Below are positions 53,691-63,749 of a stretch of DNA of 64,000 nt, one piece after another. Position numbers and translations under genes: made by a program. How positions within the stretch are numbered: position 1 is the stretch's first letter; every line of letters begins with the position of its first letter. The notes below the pieces were generated by a model, which saw nothing but the letters and a program-made list of their open reading frames with translations, was not told the origin of the DNA and did no database searches. The stretch is from contig OX463848.1 in the NCBI GenBank assembly GCA_949825065.1, positions 37,167,491 through 37,231,490 on the forward strand. The letters are read 5' to 3'. Origin of the DNA: Odontocerum albicorne. Its lineage: Eukaryota > Arthropoda > Insecta > Trichoptera > Odontoceridae.

Positions 53691-53694
53691 ATCA

Positions 53695-54325
53695 CTACCA
53701 TCCACCACTATCAGTTTATTATACAGGGAGTAGCATTAAACAAAATCTCTGAATTCAAAGATTTGGGCGTAACCCTTTATGTCGGAGTCACATTCGTTAA
53801 CCATGTATCGCGTTTAATATCATACTGTTACAAACTGCTCGGTTTTATAATGAGAATATCAAGAGAATTTAACATGACCGATATCCTCCGTAACTTATAT
53901 AATTGTCTAATAAGAACCTAATTAGAATATGGATATGTAGTTTGGGCTCCTCATCAGCTCAAATATAAAAATAATATAGAACAAATAAAAAAAATCCACG
54001 GATATCTGAAGTACAGAACAAAGGGCGATTACCCAAAATATGCGTCGAACTTCTCACGGTGTGTAACTATGGAAACTTCGAAACAAGAAGGCAAGAATCC
54101 ATTGCGATATTCCTACTAAAGATTTTTCAAGGTTGCTTTAACTGTCCCGCAATACTAGAAGCACTAAGTTTATTCACGTATATAGGTTTATGTACCTAAT
54201 AAATCAATGGCGTTTTGGTAAAGAGGTACAAGTCATCAATTACTTATTTGTCAGTTTGAAGTTTTGCAACACTTGTATTCCTGAAATACAGACCTCAGGT
54301 AAATTTAAAAGGTAAACTTTGAATA
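53695..54325 (+). mobile_element. Jockey-like LINE, RT C-terminal part
   Basis: Codons LNKISEFKDLGVTLYVGVTF, NHVSRLISYCYKLLGFIMRI, SREFNMTDILRNLYNCLIRT and LEYGYVVWAPHQL match the DLGV, LGFI.R, F, LY..LVR..LEY...VW.P order of Jockey-clade RTs. Stops and frameshifts follow. Confidence 0.8.
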
Positions 54326-54334
54326 CATACATCA

Positions 54335-54690
54335 TATATAATATAGCCGTGCAAGCAATCACCTTACGTAGCCTCCTCCTTGTAGGCTTCTCTTCGAACA
54401 TTCTCTACGTCTATTTAGAAGTTCTTAATTCGTGACTATCTTAAGCGTAGGCCCTTCATTCTCTAGTTGCACGTGGCAATACCATCGCATAGTCATGCCT
54501 CTCAAGTTTTATCTTCTATTGGCGCCACTTAAATTGTTCCACGAATCCGTTCATTTCGGATCATGTTGTTAAATCTATTGACGCCGTGACCACCATAGTA
54601 TGCACATCTCCCCGACAGAAAATGTACCTCTTCTTTCTGTAAACAATTTCATAGCATCGTTTTACACTCGTAGCTACAGGTCACAAACAT
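54335..54690 (-). mobile_element. RTE-like LINE fragment, minus strand
   Basis: From 54680 on the minus strand: AMKLF..RRG, a decayed thumb region, MRWYCHVQLENEGPTLKIVT and ELLNRRRECSKRS. The first half matches family F at 28300-28560. Confidence 0.6.
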
Positions 54691-54754
54691 GATTAATTAT
54701 CGAATAAGAAAAAAATATACCAATGACCACGTGAAATGCGATATTGAAGAAAAA

Positions 54755-54945
54755 AGAGTAGTAATAATAATAAAAAAAAGATCATTTGTATGGTGCTGTT
54801 TAGAGAGCAGATTCTCCACAAGGTGCTTTCACTTGAGATTCAAACCCACTTATATATTGATATAATTAAAAAAATCGCAAAATAAATATATGAGTGTAAT
54901 GATTGAAAGGGGGTGGCTTTGGTCAAAAGGTTGTCTTCAAGTGAT
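54755..54945 (+). repeat. (AAT)n-linked dispersed repeat
   Basis: aataataataaaaaaaagat, gtgctgtttagagagcagat, gattcaaacccactta and gagtgtaatgattgaa then ggtggct. Confidence 0.65.
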
Positions 54946-54949
54946 TTTA

Positions 54950-55330
54950 AAAGCTGCACACGCCACCCATGTCTCTAACACTTAGAGACAGGCCATTACT
55001 TACCATAGATCCTATGGCAAAATCATCAGTTCAGTAATAGCAATGCTTTGTCATAATACCTTGCCCTCTTGGATTGATTCGGATCAATCAATGTATTATA
55101 TGAAGACGAAAGCGACCTTATAATCTTCATCCTTTCCGAAAGAACATCTCTCAGATACATATCCAAAAGATACATACAGAAATGTTGTCCTTAGTTAAGA
55201 GAGTTCCTGTTCGAAACCTGTAAGTGACTTACAGGTCCTCCGGATCAGTTTATACCCAGATGACAAATCCGAAATTCACCCTCTGGGACTCAATGTTCCT
55301 CTCCATTCATTCATCCATCTAACATTAAGT
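54950..55330 (-). mobile_element. CR1/L2-like LINE fragment, minus strand
   Basis: Minus-strand IDPNQSKRARYYDKALLLL and, after frame breaks, a GVCSFK-like stretch match NQSNRVGYYARAF and NVCSFRKHL of the LINE at 9930. Upstream codons are decayed. Confidence 0.6.
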
Positions 55331-55334
55331 GACT

Positions 55335-55865
55335 GTTTCATAGGCTTGGTGGTCATGATAAAACTGCGTGTAGATTTCAACCTACTTTATTTTCTATAGT
55401 TGAATGTATAAAAAAATAGGGGTTGTTTTCCACCTCGAATTGAACTGTTTTTAATTCTTTGGCCTTGAAGAGATTTCTAATGAAATTATTTCTCAACTCG
55501 TGTAACGAAATTTCATTTTTCTAATCGATATCTTCAAGTTTGAATATTTTTTTCATTAAAACTCATTAAATGTTTCTAATAACTGTTTTATTTTAATAAA
55601 ATCAAACGGTACCGGCCAGTGAATGGAGAGATCAAAGCAATCGTATCAACCCAGTTTAGCTGAAATCCGCGAATTTGACTATAATACGGTTAACTGAATT
55701 CATGAGCTGAGTTATTTACAGTCACCATTCGCACGCGGAACGATTTTGTTAAACAAATTTTCTGATATTACTGCCTCGAATTTAACAATTTTTAATTCTT
55801 CAGCTTTGAAGATATCTCCAATGAAATTATTTCTCAGCTCGTGTAACGGAATTTAGTTTTTCTGA
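55335..55865. other. AT-rich DNA with a loose ~300-bp direct repeat
   Basis: cacctcgaattgaactgttt, ttaattctttggcc and ttgaagagatttctaatga at about 55431-55485 are echoed by cctcgaatttaacaattttt and ttgaagatatctccaatga at 55772-55825, each followed by ttatttctca and cgtgtaacg. No gene was seen. Confidence 0.5.
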
Positions 55866-55874
55866 ACATATACA

Positions 55875-56095
55875 GATGCGGGGAAGTACCTTGTCTAATG
55901 ACCGCAGCCACTACCTTCCTGGCTGCCACCATTGTCTTTACACTCAACTTATGTGTATATGTATATATTCCATTTGTAATAATTTCCATCTGTCAATAAT
56001 AGTGGGGTTTGAATCGTGAGTTAGAGCCTCGTTGAGGATAATTGGCTCTCTAAACATCGCTATATAAATTGTCGTTTTATTATTATTTAATCTGT
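55875..56095 (-). repeat. (AAT)n-linked dispersed repeat, minus strand
   Basis: Reverse complement of the family: agatgcggggaagtaccttg, cttacactcaacttatg-like, gggtttgaatcgtgagttag, gctctctaaacatcgctata and a terminal ttattatt. Confidence 0.65.
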
Positions 56096-56101
56096 TTTAT
56101 A

Positions 56102-57000
56102 CTACCCTGATCAAAAAGTTTTAGGACTTTATTCATAAAATCAAAAATACAAGTTCATTCATCAAAATCGATATGGTCCCCTTCAAAGTACTCCCCATCG
56201 ACTGCAACGCACTTACGCCAGCGCTTAATCCAAATCCTCGAAACACCGCTGGTACTCAATTTTCGGTATGTCCATCAGAGCCGTCTTCGATTTTTTCATG
56301 ACATCCTCTCGGGTGCTGTAACGCGTTCCGTGAAGCGGTTGTTTAAGTCGGTTGAACAGGAAAAAGTCGCAGGGAGCCAGATCAGGTGAATTCGAAGGCT
56401 GGTGGATAGTATTCGTGTTGGTTTTGGTCAAAAACTCATGGAAATAATGTCTTTCGCGATTTCAACGCGGTCCTTTTTTTGCATGAAATTGAGGTGTTTC
56501 GGCACCAGTATTGCAGCGACACGTCTGAGGCCCAAATCACTAACAAAAATGTCTTGAGCGAATCCATAAGCAATGTTCAAGTCCTCTGCCAGCTGTGATG
56601 GTCAATTTGCGGTTTTCGGCCAACATTTCTTTGATTTTATCGACGTTTTCATCGGTTTTCGACTGCCACTGCGTTCGTCATCATCGACCGACTCACGACC
56701 ACTTCTGAAGCGTTCGTGCCACCGAAAAACACTTCTCCAACATTTCCAAGGTCTGTGGACCGTTTAATCCGTTCTTCACACAAAATTTAATGTGAACTCG
56801 TTGATGCCATTTTCAAACATGTAAAAAATCAAAAACACGCACAAAGGTAGATGTACTCAGTACAGCGTAACATGTCAAGCTATGACGCTGGAGGGAAGTG
56901 TCAATGATAGATGTGGTAACCTAACAAAAAAAAAGAATTCCAATCGGGTGACTGACAGCGCCACACGGTGGCCGGTCCTAAAACTTTTTGATCAAGGTAG
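56102..57000 (-). mobile_element. Mariner element, internally deleted, 899 bp
   Basis: Inverted ends ctaccctgatcaaaaagttt and, reverse complemented, ctaccttgatcaaaaagttt, both continuing ttaggac, are bracketed by TA (56100-56101 and 57001-57002). On the minus strand the transposase begins near 56819 with MFENGINEF. The linker (SVDDDERSGSR) and LAEDLNI follow in broken frame. Then LVPKHLNF joins directly to LTKTNTN and NSPDLAPCDFFLFNRLKQPL. The first two catalytic aspartates are deleted and the third (SPDLAPCD) remains. Non-autonomous, but its ends look intact. Confidence 0.9.
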
Positions 57001-57074
57001 TATTTGATTTACGATTTACATCATCATGCCGTGATCCTGTTGGAGTATGCAGATATAACAGATATCTTCATTCT

Positions 57075-57300
57075 ATCCTGGCACACATAACAATAATAAT
57101 AATAAAATGACAATTTATATAGCGCCGTTTAGATATCATACTCTCATCAAGTGCGTACTTGGGATTTGACCCCATTTTTATCGATAAATTAAAAATATTC
57201 TACAAAATAAATAAATATTTTTTTGTACGTATAGACTGATGGTGGCTGCAGCCATTGGATAAGTTACTTCTTCGCATCTGCATGTGTTTATGCAAACATA
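57075..57300 (+). repeat. (AAT)n-linked dispersed repeat, best copy
   Basis: aataataataataaaatgac, aatttatatagcgccgttta, catactctcatcaagtgcgt, gggatttgacccc, tataga and ggtggctgcagcca, ending ttcgcatctgcatgtg. About 220 bp with no coding content; the class is unknown. Six copies lie in this window, the plus-strand ones starting with an AAT microsatellite. Confidence 0.65.
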
Positions 57301-57367
57301 TTTAAAAAAATGCAGAAACCTTATCAAGGGATTTGTAACATGAACTACAAGAAAAACCTTTGCATGT

Positions 57368-57754
57368 GTAGCGACCATGCGTGCGGTCACTGAACCCATT
57401 GAGGCGACCCTTGGCCGCTCGGTCATTGAACTCGCATTGTAAGGAATGCGAGACAAGCACTAGGCGAAGGTCGCCTGCTCGGTCATTGAACTCACTATTA
57501 GCGGAGAACGGGACAGCGACATATCTTCCGCGCTGTCCTACAAAACAATGAATACCCTACGTGATGACAATAAATATATTGTGAGGCGGAGACGAGACGG
57601 CGACATATCTCTTGCGCCGTCTCGCGCACATTCCAAATATTATAAATACCGACGTTTATCAATAAAATACCTCTTTGCATATTCCGATTTCAAACGAGTT
57701 TTATTAAACCAACGATCATACTCATCTCACCATTAAGGAACAGCCGTTCCTAAA
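57368..57754 (+). mobile_element. Solo LTR, 387 bp
   Basis: Near-identical to 18622-19005 from gtagcgacc to cctaaa. Flanked by catgt at 57363-57367 and 57755-57759, a 5-bp target duplication candidate. The same repeated cggtcattgaactc and gacatatct words, TATA-like and aataaaat signals are present. The two copies sit in unrelated flanks, which supports independent insertions followed by LTR-LTR recombination. Confidence 0.75.
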
Positions 57755-57929
57755 CATGTCTCACATATCGGATAGCAACACATTCGACCTTACTATATGT
57801 AGTGAGTGTATTGTAAATTTGTAGTGTTCATATATAATCATAAAGTTTAATAAGACTAAATATAATATGTATATCGTTTCTACCACTTCTAAATATCTCA
57901 TAATTTATATATTATAAATGCTTTTCATT

Positions 57930-58330
57930 AATCTCTCTTTTAAATATTCAGCAATTTCTCCAACAAATATTTTATCGTTTATTATTTCTATGTATTCGAA
58001 CCAATTAATGTTGCTTTTTCATCTGAGGAACTGCATTATCTTTCAATCCGCATTCTCTTCCGATGTCCTCATTCCTTAGTCTGTTACACTCGTATATATT
58101 TTTTTCACATATTCTAGGCAACATTCTTACGTCTACCGTTCAATTGATCTTTCTTTCATAACTTTTTTATACCACGTCCTATTAGGCATGCATATCTTAG
58201 TGTTGGGACCAATATTCCATTATTAACAGTCAGTTTTGCTTGTTTTGCAATAATGCTTCGGTCTGTAAACACTTAAAATAACGCAGAATACATAAATACC
58301 TCCTAAAGCTTCTCACTTGTAACGCTTCCG
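57930..58330 (-). mobile_element. RTE-like LINE fragment, minus strand
   Basis: Minus-strand IRRECGLKDNAVPQMKKQHI, NWFEYIEIINDKIFV and GEIAEYLKERL match the IRRECGL.D....KKRKL.WFGHVERMNDERL..KIYE pattern of RTE-like ORFs. Upstream codons are frameshifted. Confidence 0.7.
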
Positions 58331-58334
58331 CTTG

Positions 58335-58745
58335 TGAAGACCTACCTAAAGGCTTATTAAAATCGAGTTTTTAACACTTTGTAAGAAAAACGAACTATAC
58401 TCGAGCTTCTATAAATACGTCTCATTTATGAAATTTTAACAATGTACCAATTACGCAAACAATTCTATCTCGCGTGGCTTTTCCATTCTGAAAACAAGGT
58501 TTTGCGAAGGAATTGGGAAGTTTAGTACATTTTTTCACAAAGTTTTTTTTTCCGCGACATCTCATTTACAATTCTTGTTCTCGTTGCTTCGGATGAAGAA
58601 AAAAACAGAAGTGAATTCTTATTCTCTGTTGTAACTAAGAAGACAAGATACATATTTTATTTTGGGAATAGTAAACAAACATTGTACCAGGCCAAGTGTA
58701 TTTACTTGTTAACTTTAAAATGTTATTTTCTATTTAATAATTAAG
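58335..58745. other. No gene seen
   Basis: Nothing recognised. Confidence 0.3.
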
Positions 58746-58749
58746 ATAG

Positions 58750-59310
58750 CAGATAGAAAAACGCGTAGCGGTAATAGCGAATTAGGAATTGTGAATAGTA
58801 CAATAACGCGTAGCGGCAATAGCGAATTAGGAATTGTGGATAGTACAATAACGCGTAGCGGTAATATCGAGTTAGGAATTGTGGATAGTACAATAACGCG
58901 TAGCGGTAATAGCAAATTAGGAATTGTGGATAGTACAATAACGCGTAGCGGTAATAGCGAATTAGGAATTGTGGATAGTACAATAACGCGTGGCGGTAAT
59001 AGCGAATTAGGAATTGTGGATAGTACAATAACGCGTAGCGGTAATAGCGAATTAGGAATTGTGGATAGTACGAGTACAATAACGCGTAGCTGCAATAGCG
59101 AATTAGGAATTGTGGATAGTACAATAACGCGTGGCGGTAATGGCAAATTAGGAATTGTGGATAGTACAATAACGCGTAGCGGCAATAGCGAATTAGGAAT
59201 TGTGGATAGTACAATAACGCGTAGCGGTAATAGCGAAATAGGAATTGTGGATAATACAATAACGCGTAGCGGTAATAGTGAATTTGGAATTGTGGATAGT
59301 ATAATTACAA
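58750..59310. repeat. 45-bp minisatellite, about 12 copies
   Basis: Unit contains acgcgtagcggtaatagcga, attaggaattgtggat and agtacaata. Because 45 is divisible by three, open frames run through on both strands (up to 196 codons). They contain only the repeat. One unit carries a 6-bp insertion (gagtac). A PLE terminus starts about 20 bp right of it. Confidence 0.94.
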
Positions 59311-59319
59311 AATATTATC

Positions 59320-59512
59320 TTATTTATATTGTCTCCTGCCTCCCTCCACCCACAATACCCAACGCGAATGTTTACTGTTAGACGCGTGTATGTCGGTACC
59401 AGTTTAAAATAATTCAGTCTTGTTTGTGTACCCCTGTTGATCAGGCGAAAACCTTGAAACTGATACGGTTGTACCGTTATATAAAGTGGAATAAACAGTG
59501 TTTGGCGAACCA
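59320..59512 (+). mobile_element. Penelope-like element 3-prime terminus
   Basis: tgtctcctgcctccctccac, gtgtatgtcggtaccagttt, gatcaggcgaaaaccttgaa and ccgttatataaagtggaata match the region downstream of the GIY-YIG domain at 34975-35215 read on the minus strand. The element is truncated on the left at the 45-bp array. Confidence 0.7.
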
Positions 59513-59514
59513 AA

Positions 59515-59770
59515 TTACAATAACAAAGTTATTGACAAAGAACACTGCAATCGTTTGGTCATGTGGAAGGAATTAATGAATAAAGACTAACTGAACAAGG
59601 ATGTGAGTGGAAGGTGTGCTAGAGGAAGACCTAGAAAATATGTTTGAATAAAGTGAATGGATATTTTGAAAGAAGGAAATGTAAGAAGTAAGAGAAATCG
59701 CAAGTACTGTAACAATGTGTATGAATGACGAAGAGGTAAAATTTAAGCCATGGACATTAAACTTTCTTTT
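59515..59770 (+). mobile_element. RTE-like LINE family B fragment
   Basis: QSFGHVEGI, RLTEQG, VSGRCARGRPRKYV, VNGYFERRKCKK and SNCNNVYE-like codons in family B order. Confidence 0.65.
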
Positions 59771-59774
59771 ATCT

Positions 59775-60420
59775 GTATTCAATTTTTAATTCTAAATGTT
59801 AAAAAAAAATTAATCATAATTTTCGTGATTTTGATAAAATAAAATGAAAAAATATCTCAGCGTTGATCGTTCCTAAAGTAATCATGGTAAAAAAAAAACG
59901 TTTTTCAAGTTTAGATTCCTCTTGTAAAACGATACGGGGGATATTTCGAAGAATGTTTTAATTATAACTATCAAATTCCCAATTATTATTAAGGTGGAAC
60001 CTTGACTTTTGCCAAAGTACTTTCTAAAGTATCGATAGTCTATAGCTTCAGTTACCTCAGGGGTCGCCCATCGTTACAATCGATTGTTAACATTTCAACT
60101 TACTTGAATGTGAGAAGCCGTCGAAATGCTCACGTATTTTCACTTCCATATAAATGACCTTAACTGCTCCCCGCTCCCTCATATCTCGTTGAAAATTTTT
60201 AACGATTTCAACAAAGACTCGGGAATCAATTAAATAAGACCACGCTCGACGTGCTTCAAAAAGTAAATTAAAAACGTATTTTTTTTAGATTTTTCTAGTA
60301 TTTTATCATAATTCAATATTCTCAGTATATGCATTTTTTATACAATTTTTTTGTAGAATCTCAAATAATGTCAATTTTAAAAACAACTTGAAAGCCTTCC
60401 AACACTTCAGAGGTAGCTAT
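59775..60420. other. No gene or classified repeat seen
   Basis: AT-rich with a GC-richer patch at 60050-60200; not recognised. Confidence 0.35.
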
Positions 60421-60429
60421 TCTATATGA

Positions 60430-60745
60430 CAGGTTCAACCACTCCTAAGACTTACGAGTATACACATGTATACGAATATACTTGTCAAAGTTGGCTGAGA
60501 CGAGACAACGCCAGATTTCCTATCGCAACTATAATTTTTCGCCCCTTCTACATCCATACAACTCCTACGATTTATCTGACTGCACATTTCCTTCTTTTAA
60601 CATATCAGATCCAATCATATTTTCTTTGGTCTTCCTCTACCACGCTTTCCATTCACATTTGCTTTGGATATTTGTTTCAAGACTTGATCAATTAAATTTT
60701 AATATCTGTAAAAAGGAAGGAATAATATACTCGTATACAGATGTC
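60430..60745 (-). mobile_element. RTE-like LINE family B fragment, minus strand
   Basis: Reverse complement of GRGRPKKIWLDLIC-like codons (tccaatcatattttctttgg, tcttcctctaccacgctttc) and of the CRDRKSGVVSSQP-like end (ctgagacgagacaacgccag). Confidence 0.6.
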
Positions 60746-60838
60746 TATGAGCATTTCTATTGAAATATGATAATGAATAATATTATTTAGTTTTCGTTTG
60801 CACAACATACGATTCTGCGCTTTATAAACTTTGGGTTG

Positions 60839-61639
60839 TGTACCCGGAGGTAAGTAATACACATCGGGCTTAACCCTTCCCTTACGGTGTTAAAATTGAA
60901 ACGCGTGCTCCGGTGTTGGGTAGTGAGTACGCGATCAAAAATAAGCGATTTCAAATCAGAAAAATAAGAACATTCATAGATAATCCCCTTAATAATTATA
61001 ATTGAAGTTAAACATTATAATAATTGAGATTTATTTGCTGCAAACATTAAAAAACCATCTGGCAACGCTCACGGAACGGGCGTACGTCTAACTTATTTGC
61101 AAGCCTAGAAGCTAGTGTGGCGCGGAACGTCAGTCGCATACCCCGGCGCTTACGCTTATGCTTGCGACGTTGAGACAATTCAGCTCCTCGCAATTCAGTG
61201 GAGTATGCAAGAGTGAGATGCGAATATAGTGTCGCGCTTCCCGCATACTATTCACCTATCGACAAGACACAATGTCGAGGCACTCACAGCGTTTAAATGC
61301 GAATTTGTTTCCGATATCTTCACAAAATACCCACGATGTAGTCGATAAATTCTGATTAATATTAATATTATTTTTTAAATCAATGCGTAAATATATTATG
61401 GAGGAATACCTAAAATCTCAACCTTGTATTTATTATATTTATAGAGATATTGATGGTTATTAGAAGCAACGTGTAGAAGATACCCAACACAGGGAAGGAA
61501 AGGTTAAGAAAGAGCCTGTCGCTTTGTAGAGCGTCGTTTCTATCGCACGGAATGTTAGCGCAACGTGCGACGGAGACGACGTTCTACAAAGCGACAGTCT
61601 CTTTCTTAACCCCGATGTGTTTTACTTACCGCAGGATAC
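60839..61639. mobile_element. Palindromic fold-back element interrupted by a piggyBac-type MITE
   Basis: Left arm 60841-60873 plus 61508-61550 and right arm 61564-61638 are near-perfect reverse complements once the 60874-61503 insert is set aside: ggtaagtaatacacatcggg, then gaaagagcctgtcgctttgt, then agagcgtcgtttctatcgca. The loop is about 14 nt. TA occurs at both outer edges (60841-60842, 61637-61638), a possible TSD. No coding capacity; about 165 bp without the insert. Confidence 0.8.
60874..61503. mobile_element. piggyBac-type MITE, 630 bp, inside the fold-back element
   Basis: TTAA at 60870-60873 and 61504-61507. Terminal inverted repeats cccttcccttacggtgtt and cctttccttccctgtgtt (right end reverse complemented) agree at 13 of 18 positions. 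The GC-rich subterminal parts hold paired words (gtgttgggtagtg; cacaatgtcgaggc). It has no transposase. Its TIR differs from the 43-kb piggyBac, so that element is unlikely to be its helper. Confidence 0.82.
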
Positions 61640-61644
61640 TATTG

Positions 61645-61955
61645 TAGATTAAGCATTTTGATATTTATAATCAATTGTGACATCTGGTTTATCTGCATTC
61701 ACTCGCACTCTGAATTTGAATAGTATTTTGTGAAATATTGTTAACTGTCATAATCGACCGTAATTTTAAATCTATGACTCGTAATTTTTTAAAGCGACAT
61801 AGACTTGAAAGTTTCCCTATCCCTGAGTTTTATCATCCCTCGATAAGTAGCGCAGGTGACGGTAACAATCGATCAATCTGGGCGATACAGCACCCCGTAC
61901 CGTTTTGCGGACGGTGACTTAATGGCTGGGAGGTTGGAGGAGTATTGAAAAATAT
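61645..61955. other. No gene seen
   Basis: Nothing recognised. Confidence 0.3.
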
Positions 61956-61959
61956 GTCC

Positions 61960-62320
61960 AGTAGTATAACGGTTAAAGCTGGTGTTGAAAGTGAGATGGA
62001 GAAGAGCACTCTGAGACGGTTCGCGCATGAGAATGAATTAATGAAGAAAGACTAACAAAAATATATACTGTAAAAATTAGTGAAAGGCATGTGAGAGGAA
62101 GATTAAAGAATAAGTGGTTGGATCAAGTGAATGATATTTTGAAAGAACGAAACATAAAAAAGTAAGATAAATCGTAGGAATTGTATGAGAAGATGTATGG
62201 ATGCACAAAAGCAAAGTATATGTCTCGAGATAGGTATGTATCGCGTTTTGTCCTCTTTACCTACCCCGACAGGAAAATGGCGTGATGGTATGTATGTGTA
62301 ATAAAAAATAAAATACAAGT
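61960..62320 (+). mobile_element. RTE-like LINE family B 3-prime ORF and tail
   Basis: LKAGVESEMEKSTLRRF, MNEERLTKIYTVKI, AREED-like, WLDQVNDILKERN and RRNCMRRCMDAQKQ, then the tail cgacaggaaaatggcgtgat and tatgtatgtg. Several frame breaks. Confidence 0.75.
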
Positions 62321-62329
62321 TCAATCAGA

Positions 62330-62595
62330 CCTGCCATTTTGTTATTTTTTTTTTATTATCAAAGATTTTTTAAATTTATATTTTTTTTCTTAATCTACAT
62401 GTACAAGGAAGTGGACTGAAAAAATCTGATGTCCTTACGGCCGAGCTCGACTTATATTGGTGAGGTTTACTAGGCCAGAAGGGTGTTATGAGATGAGCTC
62501 ATACCTTTTGATAACTTCTCTTTTAAATGTATTTTCTGTTATTTATCTTGAGATATTTTTTGCGGCATGTATTTATGTATGTAAATATATACTAT
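62330..62595. other. Spacer
   Basis: Nothing recognised. Confidence 0.3.
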
Positions 62596-62599
62596 GTCG

Positions 62600-62657
62600 C
62601 TGACAAAAACACTTGGATTCGCTACAAAATAAAGATATAAGACGTGTAATAAACGTG
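62600..62657 (+). mobile_element. LINE family G, left part of interrupted copy
   Basis: LQNKDIRRVINV codons, interrupted by LINE-A. They rejoin at 63478 with the same frame sense (INV then YMKMKCQWAGHV). Confidence 0.65.
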
Positions 62658-63477
62658 CAAAAGGGGCAAAAGGTGGATATGATAAGGTTCGCTGACGATA
62701 TTGCTATGGTTGCTGAAAGTGAAGAGGAACTACAAGAGGCCTTAACAACTATGGAAAGCATTCTTCAAAATAATTACAGTATGAAGATAAATAAAGACAA
62801 AACAAAGCTGCTGACTGTAGGCCGAGCGCAACACCAGATGAGAGTAGTGATGTCGGGTAAACCACTAAAGAACACCAAGGAGTTTGTCTACCTCGGGAGC
62901 AAAATAGCATGGGACGGTCGGTCCAAGAGCGAGGTCGACAGCCGTATACATCAGGCTAGACTTGCATTTAATAAAAGGTCGAAAATAATAGAATCAAATA
63001 ATATAGACCTAAAACTGAGAATACTCTTCATCAAGACCTATGTATGGAGTATCTTGATGTACGGCTGCGAGACATGGTGCCTATCCGAAAGAGATAGACG
63101 AAGACTAGAGGCTTTTGAGATGTGGTCCTATAGAAGACTATTAAGAATTTCCTGGAGAGACCGCATCACAGATGAAGAGGTTCTCCAACGAATCGAAGGA
63201 GGAAGGCACCTGCTCAGGATCCTGTCCGAAAGGCGTGCAAGATGGATCGGTCATATAATACGACAAGAGGGCCTCTTGCATGCCATAATGGAGGGTATGA
63301 CCGAGGGGACAAACTCTAGGGGACGCCCACGCCGAGAGTACCTGGAGGACCTGTTGGTGGACGTGCGCTGCTCAACATATACAGATTTAAAAAGAGCCGC
63401 ACAGGACAGGGGGGAATGGAGGAGAAGAGTTGAAATTGCTGCAAACCAGTCTTAGGACTGCAACCACGGAGAGAGAG
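62658..63477 (+). mobile_element. LINE family A, 5-prime truncated copy with 10-bp TSD
   Basis: Flanked by aataaacgtg at 62648-62657 and 63478-63487. Starts a few codons upstream of the RT FADD box and carries an unbroken ORF (MIRFADDIAMVAES... to IAANQS, about 260 codons). This gives the correct C-terminus missing from the 15-kb copy. Ends with the stop-in-loop hairpin and ccacgga. The lack of any frame break implies a recent insertion. Confidence 0.92.
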
Positions 63478-63745
63478 AATAAACGTGTACATGAAAATGA
63501 AGTGTCAATGGGCAGGACACGTAGCCAGAATGTCAGATTCCGGATGGATATCCGAAATAATCCAATGGTACCCAATAGGCATAAAGAGGCCCAGAAAAAG
63601 ACCGAAGGTACGCTGGATAGATGAAATCAGGAAGCATGGCACCAACGTCGACTTGGGGAGACCTTCATCCAGCACTGGATCGCCCCAGGTTGACCGTGAT
63701 GATGATACTATGATACTATCAATAAACCTATATTTATTCATTTAG
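63478..63745 (+). mobile_element. LINE family G, 3-prime ORF end
   Basis: YMKMKCQWAGHVARMSDSGW, ISEIIQWYPIGIKRPRKRPK and VRWIDEIRKHGTN follow the WAGHVARM...W...GKR.RGRP..RW.DDI pattern of LINE ORF ends. The family is not otherwise represented here. Confidence 0.75.
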
Positions 63746-63749
63746 ATTT

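Noticed and set aside
58730..59381. Three overlapping long open frames on both strands
   Set aside because: A 45-bp repeat keeps frames open in several phases; the translation is pure repeat.
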